This document shows positions 1 through 5,839 of a DNA stretch of 22,027 nucleotides, in pieces (position 1 is the first letter of the stretch; each line of letters begins with the position of its first letter). The DNA is from a virus. A program made the translations under genes and the position numbers. Below the pieces are notes generated by a model. The model worked only from the letters and a program-made list of their open reading frames with translations, was not told where the DNA came from and made no database searches. The DNA is taken from positions 1 to 22,027 of IMG/VR virus record IMGVR_UViG_3300017763_000232; one strand, given 5' to 3'.

Positions 1-324
1 AATGGTCCCTTGGAAGAGACCAATATGGTACCTACTAAGGACCAAAACGGTCCCTTGGAAGGGACCAATATGGACTTAACTATAACTAATATATCTTCTA
101 ATATATCATCTAACAAATTATCTAAGAAGAATACTAGTATGGAGAAACCAAATGAACAATTGAAAAAGTATAACAATGCGGATAATGAGGATGCAAAGAA
201 AGGACATCTCAATTGGATGAAAAATATTGTATCCAAAGAACCTACCAAAGAGAATGCAAAAGTATGGATGGAATGTGAAGAGGCACTAAAAGTTTTGGAG
301 GAAACACTACCTCAACCTAATTAA
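1..324 (+). CDS. 3' part of an unidentified gene, possibly a phage replication initiator (5' end outside window)
   Basis: The reading frame is open from the first base, so this is the C-terminal part of a longer protein; the TTG at position 10 need not be a start. At least 107 codons are visible. The first 25 residues hold a repeat (NGPLEETNM, then NGPLEGTNM, 15 residues apart), encoded by DNA that forms palindromic iteron-like repeats. A low-complexity stretch rich in Asn, Ser, Ile and Lys follows, then a Lys/Glu-rich, probably helical tail ending at residue PQPN. No catalytic motif is visible. The iterons followed by A+T-rich DNA inside the gene resemble origins embedded in initiator genes such as lambda O; the replication role is inferred from that layout only. 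The next gene begins 18 bp downstream. Confidence 0.5.
   Translation, partial: NGPLEETNMVPTKDQNGPLEGTNMDLTITNISSNISSNKLSKKNTSMEKPNEQLKKYNNADNEDAKKGHLNWMKNIVSKEPTKENAKVWMECEEALKVLEETLPQPN
4..66. repeat. three palindromic iteron-like repeats, about 22-23 bp period
   Basis: Three imperfect copies of a hyphenated palindrome are seen: GGTCCCTTGGAAGAGACC at 4-21, GGTACCTACTAAGGACC at 27-43 and GGTCCCTTGGAAGGGACC at 49-66. The third is an inverted repeat with 8-base arms around GG; the first has one mismatch; the second is weaker, with a bulged base. Start-to-start spacing is 23 and 22 bp, close to two DNA helix turns, so bound proteins would sit on one face. More copies may lie left of the window. 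Confidence 0.6.
67..125. other. A+T-rich stretch beside the iterons, possible unwinding element
   Basis: Immediately right of the palindromic repeats the sequence is almost entirely A and T with short repeats such as CTAATATATC and CTAATATATCATC. In iteron origins an A+T-rich segment next to the initiator sites is where the duplex opens. Here it also encodes the Asn/Ser/Ile-rich part of the protein, so the composition may only reflect protein sequence. Confidence 0.3.
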
Positions 325-342
325 TTTAATATTTATAGATAT

Positions 343-621
343 ATGGAACTATACACAACATACCAATCATACATAGAAACCATTGAGAAGGATGGTAAGG
401 GATTTACTGCGGAGGATGGTACAAAGTATTCAAAGTATAGAATAAAGTTCGTTAATTACTCTCTAACGTTCCCTGCATATGTAAGGAAGGATTTAGTATT
501 GGAAGTGGGGGATAAAATATCATATGAAATAATCCTCAATCGTAAAAAGAAATTCCAACTATCCAAAATAAGAGTAATAAGTTATTCAATGCCAAGTAAT
601 CCTTTGTATAGACCCTATTGA
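343..621 (+). CDS. small protein of unknown function, possibly OB-fold-like
   Basis: A 92-residue protein with an ATG start 18 bp after the previous stop, preceded by an A/T-rich leader with TATTTATAG at 330-338 and no Shine-Dalgarno sequence. The pattern is alternating hydrophobic strands with glycine turns: GFTAEDG (about 20-26), a lysine/tyrosine strand, VRKDLVLEVGDKISYEI (about 48-64), then a basic strand KKKFQLSKIRVI. Short five-strand basic proteins of this kind are often OB folds that bind single-stranded DNA, but no defining motif is present, so that is only a guess. It follows the possible replication gene and is the last gene before the terminator at 754-799. Confidence 0.55.
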   Translation: MELYTTYQSYIETIEKDGKGFTAEDGTKYSKYRIKFVNYSLTFPAYVRKDLVLEVGDKISYEIILNRKKKFQLSKIRVISYSMPSNPLYRPY

Positions 622-753
622 TTATTAAAAATATTATTCATATATTAGTACTATAATTTTATATGTTTATAAGGTCAATCTGAAGTTCATCTCAACTCTC
701 TTTTTACTTTCACAATGTAAATAAAGAAACCAATTCAGATCGATTGTTGATAG

Positions 754-799
754 AACAACCCCTTACAGATACGTGGTGTTACTGAAGGGGTTGTTTTTT
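754..799 (+). terminator. intrinsic terminator ending the upstream (replication-side) operon
   Basis: An 11-bp perfect inverted repeat, AACAACCCCTT at 754-764 and AAGGGGTTGTT at 785-795, with a 20-nt loop that can pair further (CAG with CTG), is followed by a T run to 799. It lies about 130 bp after the stop at 621. The T run is on the + strand only, so it acts on rightward transcription. Confidence 0.85.
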
Positions 800-923
800 G
801 CAATTTATTTTCGTATACTTATACTACTATCTGGCGGAACTTGCGAAGTGGATCTTGTAGTCGGAATGATACAAACCACGCAGGTTAAGTTTAAACCCCA
901 ATCCCTTACGGTTGGGGTTTTTT
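800..923 (+). ncRNA. candidate small structured RNA ending in an intrinsic terminator
   Basis: This stretch has no usable reading frame but is noticeably richer in G+C than the flanking spacer from about 830 on. Around 846-882 it can fold as a nested hairpin: GTGG then TTGTA on the left, TACAA then CCAC on the right, around a roughly 10-nt loop, with a small ACTT/AAGT hairpin just before. It is bounded on the left by one terminator (754-799) and ends in a second (893-923), as expected of an independent short transcript. No tRNA pattern is present: there is no TTC T-loop and no acceptor pairing. The 5' end is unknown. An alternative is that it is a 5' leader of the downstream operon with an attenuator. 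Confidence 0.35.
893..923 (+). terminator. second intrinsic terminator, before the late-gene block
   Basis: The inverted repeat AAACCCCAA at 893-901 and TTGGGGTTT at 912-920, with a 10-nt loop, is followed by a T run to 923. It lies 38 bp before the ATG at 962. Being upstream of a same-strand operon, it could end a small RNA, block readthrough from the left, or act as an attenuator. Confidence 0.8.
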
Positions 924-961
924 AGTCTTTTCCTTTTTTGGGGGATATTTATAGAAAGTGT

Positions 962-1537
962 ATGGAACAAAACAATTGTAAGATTTGTAATGAGATAATC
1001 GATGATCCTGAGGATGGAACAAAAGACGGTTATTACCATAGGGTATGTTACTACCGCAAATATCACAAGTACAAGAAAGATAAATCCAAACCGTGGGAAC
1101 CACCAACATATCATAAACAGGTATTATTAAAACCTGGCGAGTGGTTTAACAAAAAACAAGAACAAGACACTGCAGTTCTATTACGTGCAATTGGGTGGAA
1201 GAAATATAAAGGTACATGGTACGATAATAAGATAAAAGATAAGGATGGTAATTGGTTAAAGACTCTAACGAAAAAACACGTACAAAGAAGGAAGGTACGT
1301 TCCAAGGCGAAAGAATGGATTGATTCCAATTATATACCAACTATCAAGTATAACGTCTATAAAGGGTGTAACGATTTTTCGGGGGATATTATAAAAGAAA
1401 TACAAGAACAATATTTCATAAAGAATAAAACAATAAAAAGTCTTTCAATAGAGTACAATATGGATAGAAAATATGTACAGTATATTATTACAAAGACTAA
1501 GACAAAAGTTAAAGAGTTAAGTAACAATGAAACTTAA
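962..1537 (+). CDS. small zinc-finger-like and helix-turn-helix protein, probable DNA-binding protein
   Basis: A 191-residue protein. The ATG at 962 is preferred to an upstream in-frame TTG at 938 because that lies only 15 bp after the terminator T run, and the ATG has the TATTTATAG leader seen at other starts. The N-terminus has C6-x2-C9 and H26-x2-C29, a likely zinc-binding site of treble-clef or HNH-like appearance, though no full HNH nuclease motif can be seen. The middle is rich in Lys, Trp and Tyr. Residues about 155-180 (TIKSLSIEYNMDRKYVQYII) read as a helix-turn-helix like those ending sigma factors. It heads a run of small overlapping genes leading to the sigma-like gene and terminase, so a regulatory or DNA-handling role is plausible. 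Specific function unknown. Confidence 0.7.
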   Translation: MEQNNCKICNEIIDDPEDGTKDGYYHRVCYYRKYHKYKKDKSKPWEPPTYHKQVLLKPGEWFNKKQEQDTAVLLRAIGWKKYKGTWYDNKIKDKDGNWLKTLTKKHVQRRKVRSKAKEWIDSNYIPTIKYNVYKGCNDFSGDIIKEIQEQYFIKNKTIKSLSIEYNMDRKYVQYIITKTKTKVKELSNNET

Positions 1538-1790
1538 ACGTGATCAATTAACAATACCAAACAACTACTTCAAATTACCTCAAGAAGAGAAGGATGATGT
1601 ATGTCTTGGAGTGTTAGAAGTTATGTATGAATTGTTAGTTAAAAAAACGGACCATAAACTATCAAAACTTGAACTAATGGAAAGAATATTGGATGCGACA
1701 TTAGAACACAACGAATCGTTAGAGGAGTATGAAAGTTGTCAAGTATTGTTAGACAGTAAGAAACTATTGGATGAATCCACGAGTGAGTGA
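1527..1790 (+). CDS. small acidic helical protein of unknown function
   Basis: An 87-residue protein, rich in Glu, Leu and Lys, predicted by eye to be mostly helical. Its ATG lies inside the end of the previous gene (11 bp overlap) and its end overlaps the next gene by 20 bp, so the three are almost certainly translated from one message. It has two Cys (about residues 27 and 72) but no spaced metal-binding pattern, no membrane segment and no signal peptide. I do not recognise a family. Position directly before the sigma-like gene would fit an accessory or anti-sigma partner, but that rests on location only. Confidence 0.6.
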   Translation: MKLKRDQLTIPNNYFKLPQEEKDDVCLGVLEVMYELLVKKTDHKLSKLELMERILDATLEHNESLEEYESCQVLLDSKKLLDESTSE

Positions 1791-2301
1791 GTACATCAAT
1801 GAGAACTTCAAGGAATTACAACAAATTTCAAGAAGAATAACTCAAGGAAGTCCACTGGCGGACGATCTCTTACAAGAGGTGGTCCTACAGATATATGAGA
1901 GGGGTTCGTTAAAATTGAGGGATTACGATGATGATAGTATAAAGTATTATCTGATTGCAGTAATGAAATTGAACTTTAATTCAAAGACTTCACCGTTCTA
2001 TTATAGGATACGTAAGGAAAGTCGTAACTATACAGAATTAAAACCAAATTATGTAGATTATAATAAGGGAGATACAATGGAAGAGGTATTAGAATATGAG
2101 AATCTAATATCAACAGTAGAAGAAGAATTTACCGAACTAACATGGTTTAGTAAGAGATTAATGGAATTGTATTTAACTCTTGGTTCATTGAAGAAAGTTG
2201 CAAACCAAACACAGATTCCAATTGCATCAGTTGGAAGATATATTCGAGAGATAAAGGTGGAGATAAAAATAAATGTTGAAAAACGATTAAGAAATGACTA
2301 A
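1771..2301 (+). CDS. phage-encoded sigma-factor-like protein (sigma70/ECF type)
   Basis: A 176-residue protein with the two-domain layout of small ECF-type sigma factors. Region 2-like sequence lies at about 10-75, with ADDLLQEVVLQIYE (residues 30-43) matching the usual region 2.2 core-binding helix pattern (AxDLxQExFL). After an acidic linker, residues about 115-165 contain a region 4-like helix-turn-helix (RLMELYLTLGSLKKVANQ, then IASVGRYIREIK) that would read a -35-type element. The length is typical for the family. The likely role is to direct host RNA polymerase to the phage's late promoters, like T4 gp55 by analogy, which fits its place just before terminase and structural genes. The start overlaps the previous gene by 20 bp. 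Very divergent members could instead be terminase small-subunit-like DNA-binding proteins, but the region 2 match makes that less likely. Confidence 0.72.
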   Translation: MNPRVSEYINENFKELQQISRRITQGSPLADDLLQEVVLQIYERGSLKLRDYDDDSIKYYLIAVMKLNFNSKTSPFYYRIRKESRNYTELKPNYVDYNKGDTMEEVLEYENLISTVEEEFTELTWFSKRLMELYLTLGSLKKVANQTQIPIASVGRYIREIKVEIKINVEKRLRND

Positions 2302-2599
2302 AAAAACAACAAAGAAAAAACCTTGTAAAACCTGTAAGAAAAAAGAGACCCTAACCTCATTAGAGGTACCTACAGACGAGGTTGTCATATCAGAGGTAGA
2401 TATACGTAAAGCGTGGACCTACCTAACTGTAAATAAGAGATTACAAGAAGAAGATAAACTATCATTTACCCAAACGATGTTTAAACAGGTTACAGGACAA
2501 TATCTCGATGCGGGGGGATGTACAAGTTGTAAAATAAGTAAATTTAAACGTATATATAAACATCACGCAGAAAAGTATTACAATATCATTCTCAAATAG
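2294..2599 (+). CDS. small basic protein with two CxxC pairs
   Basis: A 101-residue basic protein that overlaps the sigma-like gene by 8 bp. It opens with a Lys/Thr-rich stretch followed by C11-x2-C14, and near the end has C76-x2-C79; the two pairs could together bind one zinc ion. The middle (about 38-70) is helical and ends in KQVTGQYLDAGG. Proteins of this size and pattern are seen near terminase genes in phages, but I cannot name a family. A role in packaging or in transcription with the neighbouring sigma-like protein is possible; the sequence does not decide. Confidence 0.6.
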   Translation: MTKKTTKKKPCKTCKKKETLTSLEVPTDEVVISEVDIRKAWTYLTVNKRLQEEDKLSFTQTMFKQVTGQYLDAGGCTSCKISKFKRIYKHHAEKYYNIILK

Positions 2600-2614
2600 T
2601 TTATATTTTATAGT

Positions 2615-3007
2615 ATGAAAAAAGGTAGAAAAACAAATACAGTAGAAAGTGCAGAACGTTTCCAAAAGGCGTTTGACTTAATTGTATATAAACGATTGTC
2701 TTATACAGAGTTTAAAGTAAACTTCTCAAAAGAGATGGGTATCACTCAAAGACAAGCGGAGACTGTATATAAGAAAGTTAAGGATACACTTAAAGAAAGG
2801 TTCCAAGACGAACGTGAGGAGATATTAGAATCTCAAATCACTCGTTACTTTGATTTACTTGAGAGAGCAAAGGAGAACGGTAACAGAAGAATAGAAAGAG
2901 AAGTACTTGCAGATCTTAATAAACTATATGGGATAGAGTCAGCATCCAAAGTAGACATTGTGTCGGGTGGTGAACCAATCTCATTAAACATTATTTTAGA
3001 TAAGTAA
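2615..3007 (+). CDS. terS: terminase small subunit (TerS-like)
   Basis: A 130-residue protein directly upstream of the terminase large subunit. It should recognise phage DNA and load the packaging motor. Residues about 12-65 form an N-terminal helix-turn-helix-type domain, with GITQRQAETVYKKVKD (43-58) as the likely recognition segment. The following helices (about 60-110) are highly charged, as in the oligomerising part of small terminases, and the end (residues about 112-130, KVDIVSGGEPISLNIILDK) resembles the short beta tail common in this group. The length is usual for the family. The start has no Shine-Dalgarno sequence; TATTTTATAG at 2604-2613 sits just before it. The assignment rests on motif style plus position; confidence is good but not certain. 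Confidence 0.75.
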   Translation: MKKGRKTNTVESAERFQKAFDLIVYKRLSYTEFKVNFSKEMGITQRQAETVYKKVKDTLKERFQDEREEILESQITRYFDLLERAKENGNRRIEREVLADLNKLYGIESASKVDIVSGGEPISLNIILDK

Positions 3008-3055
3008 AAAAATTTTAAAAACAATGCAAGTAAATCTTCGTAAATCAGTAACCCT

Positions 3056-4417
3056 ATGACCAAAAAGAAACAGGAAAAGGAAAACAAAATAGATATCAGA
3101 CTCAGTAAAACACAGAGTCGTTGTTGGGAATTCCTAATGGATCAAAACAATACTGACATTGTTTTTGGTGGAGGTGTTGCAGGTGGGAAGACTTGGTTGG
3201 GGTCATTATACATTGCAACGATGTGTATAACGTATCCTGAGACACGATATCTAATTGGACGAACAGTTTTACAAACTTTAAAATTAACGACCTTAAAAAC
3301 GTTCTTAGAGGTTTTAAGAACTATGGGTCTAAAGTCAGGGGAACATTACAACTACAACCAACAAACTAATGTTATTACATTTTATAACAATTCTCAAGTT
3401 ATATTAAAGGATTTACAATACAATCCATCAGATCCTCAATTTGATTCCTTAGGATCGTTGGAGATTACTGCAGCATTCTTAGATGAGGCACAACAGTTAA
3501 CAAGGACTGCATATTCTGTGGTTAAGTCACGTATCAGATACAAGTTAAGTGATTATGGTTTAAAACCTAAAGTATTACTAACCTGTAACCCTGGCACCAA
3601 TTTTATCAAGACAGACTTCTATGATTCTTATATGAAGGACACCTTACCAAGTAAACATAAGTTTGTTCAGTCATTAATCACAGATAACCCACACATACCT
3701 CAAGACTATATTGAGAACCTTAAGACATTACCACCAATACAACAGAGAAGACTTCTACAAGGAGATTGGTCCTTCAATGAGGGTGAGGATAATGTGTACG
3801 ACTATGAGTCCATTACATCGTCTATATTTAAGTCACAACCTGATAGTAGTCAACAGAAATATTTGAGTTGTGATATTGCACGATTTGGATCTGATAAAAC
3901 AGTTATATGTATATGGGTTGGTTTATGTTTGGTTGACATCAAGATATTTGAGAAGATGGATACAGTACAAGTATCCAATGAGATTAAGACACTAATACAA
4001 CTACACGGTGTACACCCTAATAACATAGTGGTGGATAGTGATGGTGTAGGTGGTGGAGTTGCAGATCAGGTTAGAGGTAGGAACTTTATGAACAATAGTA
4101 AGGCACTACATGGTCAGAACTTTATTAATCTAAAGACTCAGTGTTATGTTAAAATGAGTGATCTCTTTAAATCGGGGGATATTTCAATTAACTTATTAAA
4201 CCCTGATGTTATAGATGAAATAACACAAGAACTATTAACAATAAAGTATAAGAAGTTAGATCAAGACACTAAGATACAAATAACATCAAAGGATGAGATA
4301 AAGAAAGTATTAGGTAGGTCACCCGATATTAGTGATTCAATGATGATGAGAATGATGTACGAAATTAAGAATAACGTCAAGGCAACAGGACGATACGGAA
4401 TAACAATATTAAGATAA
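3056..4417 (+). CDS. terL: terminase large subunit, DNA packaging ATPase and nuclease
   Basis: A 453-residue protein that drives ATP-dependent packaging of DNA into the prohead and cuts it. The ATPase domain shows Walker A GGGVAGGKT at 38-46, Walker B AAFLDE at 139-144 with catalytic E144, and motif III-like LLTCNPG at 173-179. The RNase H-like nuclease domain follows: D272 in CDIARFG, D326/D328 in VVDSDGVGGG, and D424/D427 in SPDISD, the three expected acidic clusters. Both domains are complete and the length is typical. It lies 48 bp after the small subunit, and its TAA shares one base with the ATG of the next gene, so those two are translationally coupled. This is the firmest anchor in the window for calling it a tailed phage. 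Confidence 0.97.
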   Translation: MTKKKQEKENKIDIRLSKTQSRCWEFLMDQNNTDIVFGGGVAGGKTWLGSLYIATMCITYPETRYLIGRTVLQTLKLTTLKTFLEVLRTMGLKSGEHYNYNQQTNVITFYNNSQVILKDLQYNPSDPQFDSLGSLEITAAFLDEAQQLTRTAYSVVKSRIRYKLSDYGLKPKVLLTCNPGTNFIKTDFYDSYMKDTLPSKHKFVQSLITDNPHIPQDYIENLKTLPPIQQRRLLQGDWSFNEGEDNVYDYESITSSIFKSQPDSSQQKYLSCDIARFGSDKTVICIWVGLCLVDIKIFEKMDTVQVSNEIKTLIQLHGVHPNNIVVDSDGVGGGVADQVRGRNFMNNSKALHGQNFINLKTQCYVKMSDLFKSGDISINLLNPDVIDEITQELLTIKYKKLDQDTKIQITSKDEIKKVLGRSPDISDSMMMRMMYEIKNNVKATGRYGITILR

Positions 4418-5199
4418 TGAAGAATTTAACATTTGAAGTAAACGATAAGGTTTACGAACTACCATCTTTTCTAAACGTAGAGAACTACGTAAAGATTTTT
4501 AAACTAAAGGATGTATTGGATGAGGAGTATGCAAATCCAAGAATCATACATGAGATTACAGGTTGTCCAATGGAAGACCTACTTGCAGCAAACTATCAGG
4601 AGATAAACTTCATTGGTAACTACTTATTAACATTGTTCCCTAAAACCGAAGAGGAATTTGTTGATAAGTTCGAATTGGATGGTGTAACCTATGGATTCTT
4701 ACCAAGTTGGAAGAAGATGTCCTTTGGTGAGTTTGCAGATTTAGATACCCTTGGTTCAAAGAAACCTGAAGAAATGGTTGACTACTTACACATACTTGCA
4801 GCAATCTATTACAGACCAATTATAAAGGAGAGAGGAGAACATGACTTTGATGTCGAGAAGTACGATAGTGAACTCGTCGATGAACGAGCAGAACTCTTCA
4901 ACAAGAAGTTAGATTGTAAGGTGGTCATGGGAGCACAGTTTTTTTTTATCAAATTCGCAAAGAAGTTACAGGATCCTACCCGAATATTTTCGACGATGAG
5001 TTGGTGGGAATCGATCAAGATGGTATGGACGATGAGGAGGATACTACCCAAGATTCTTTTGAGCAAAGATTCGGATGGTTTACAATTCTTAATAGAATCG
5101 CAGACGACGATATTACGAAGCATAGTAAGATCACAGAGAACTCCTTGGTGGCGGCGCTCAATCAACTCACTTTTATTTTGGCGAAAGAAAAAGAATTAA
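4417..5199 (+). CDS. tail-assembly-chaperone-like protein, zero-frame product
   Basis: A 260-residue product whose ATG overlaps the TerL stop by one base. Residues 1-177 look like a normal phage protein: an N-terminal beta hairpin (LTFEVNDKVYELP), a helical middle, FELDGVTYGFLP, then a conserved-looking block around GEFADLDTL and YLHILAAIYYRPI. That layout recalls phage proteins treated as tail assembly chaperones in Bacteroidota and marine phages. At residues 175-177 three TTT codons form a slippery run. Beyond it this frame becomes unusual: rich in Trp, Arg and Ser, with codons rare elsewhere here (CGG, CGC, AGC, TCG). The downstream protein-like sequence lies instead in the -1 frame. Either both products are made or the zero-frame tail is not used. 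It is far from the tape measure gene, unlike most tail chaperones, so the function is tentative. Confidence 0.6.
   Translation: MKNLTFEVNDKVYELPSFLNVENYVKIFKLKDVLDEEYANPRIIHEITGCPMEDLLAANYQEINFIGNYLLTLFPKTEEEFVDKFELDGVTYGFLPSWKKMSFGEFADLDTLGSKKPEEMVDYLHILAAIYYRPIIKERGEHDFDVEKYDSELVDERAELFNKKLDCKVVMGAQFFFIKFAKKLQDPTRIFSTMSWWESIKMVWTMRRILPKILLSKDSDGLQFLIESQTTILRSIVRSQRTPWWRRSINSLLFWRKKKN
4939..4947 (+). promoter_or_regulatory. slippery T9 run, probable -1 ribosomal frameshift site
   Basis: The bases CAG TTT TTT TTT ATC in the zero frame contain the heptamer T TTT TTT, a valid X XXY YYZ slip site. A -1 slip reads on as TAT CAA and enters a frame open for 99 codons. No strong pseudoknot or stable hairpin was evident directly downstream. 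A missing T in the assembled sequence (true T10) would give the same fused protein without frameshifting. Confidence 0.55.
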
Positions 5200-5246
5200 A
5201 CAAGAGACAACGTGAAGCAGCAGCGGCACAAGGTATTAAGATTTAA
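4947..5246 (+). CDS. -1 frame extension of the chaperone-like gene (fusion of about 276 residues)
   Basis: Reading in the -1 frame from the T9 run gives 99 codons: a basic start (YQIRKEV), an acidic linker (DQDGMDDEEDTTQD), then RFGWFTILNRIADDDITKH and a Leu/Lys helix ending in QREAAAAQGIKI. The segment starting at FGW resembles a recurrent small domain in phages that follows tail-chaperone-like proteins. The frame has no ATG near its beginning (only TTG/GTG at 5001 and an ATG further in) and no ribosome-binding signal, so joining to residues 1-177 of the upstream frame is the simplest way to express it. Codon use is closer to neighbouring genes than that of the overlapping zero frame. Both frames stay open together for about 250 bp. 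Confidence 0.6.
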   Translation, partial: YQIRKEVTGSYPNIFDDELVGIDQDGMDDEEDTTQDSFEQRFGWFTILNRIADDDITKHSKITENSLVAALNQLTFILAKEKELNKRQREAAAAQGIKI

Positions 5247-5280
5247 GATACGTAATAATAAAATTTATATTTAATTACAA

Positions 5281-5820
5281 ATGGTGAACTTTAAACAATT
5301 AATAACAGATTTGAGTGGTATGTGTTACTACCATCCTCAAGTACAATCTTTTGGTTTTGGTACTTTAGACCAACTGACGGTTGATATTGAGACAAAACAA
5401 GAACCAAAGTATACAAGAGTTTACTGTATACCTGGCGATGTTAACCTTAATCAGAATGTATTGACTTACAATCTGTCAATCGTTATTGCAGATAGGATCA
5501 ATGAAGATAACTCTAACCAAAGAGATGTGATGAGTGATACACTTGAGATTGCAAAAGACTTGTTTACAATATATTACAGATCTTATACTCAAGCGGAGGG
5601 TGCATTTACCTTAGACTATGAACCACAGTGGGGTCCAACTGTAACACCATTTTTAGAAAGGTATGAAACAATATTGGGGGGATGGACTCTCAACCTAACG
5701 GTAGATCAACCATTTGATTACAACAGATGTGTATTACCTGAATTACCGTTCGATAATAAAACTTGGTCTGAGATGGCAGAACTTTGGAACACTGTCGCTA
5801 AGGATTGGGATAAAGTATAA
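5281..5820 (+). CDS. putative tail terminator/completion-like protein
   Basis: A 179-residue protein. The opening, with YYHPQVQSFGFGTLDQL at about 16-32, followed by YTRVYCIPGDVNLNQNVLTY and the VIADRINEDNSNQRDVMSD block, is a pattern seen in many phages of Bacteroidota and marine origin, generally treated as a virion or tail protein. The alternating strand and helix order is compatible with the tail terminator/completion fold, in which a ring caps the tail tube. There are no catalytic residues and no membrane segment. The ATG lies 34 bp after the -1 frame stop and has TTATATTTAA at 5265-5274 upstream. The structural role is inferred from position and recalled family likeness. Confidence 0.55.
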   Translation: MVNFKQLITDLSGMCYYHPQVQSFGFGTLDQLTVDIETKQEPKYTRVYCIPGDVNLNQNVLTYNLSIVIADRINEDNSNQRDVMSDTLEIAKDLFTIYYRSYTQAEGAFTLDYEPQWGPTVTPFLERYETILGGWTLNLTVDQPFDYNRCVLPELPFDNKTWSEMAELWNTVAKDWDKV

Positions 5821-5839
5821 TATATAAGTAAAAATAGAG

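Noticed and set aside
830-892. Possible tRNA or tmRNA fragment between the two terminators
   Set aside because: No acceptor-stem pairing, no TTC T-loop and no CCA end; the foldable part is a long nested hairpin instead.
330-954. T4-type late promoters (TATAAATA)
   Set aside because: The sequence on the + strand is TATTTATA, the reverse complement, so the orientation is wrong for the genes present.
938-961. TTG at 938 as start of the zinc-finger-like gene
   Set aside because: It lies directly after the terminator T run without any leader; ATG 962 has the leader element shared by other starts.
5001-5246. Independent gene starting at TTG/GTG near 5001
   Set aside because: No ATG or ribosome signal near the start, and the frame is open back to the slip site, so a frameshift extension explains it better. 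Independent starts cannot be fully excluded.
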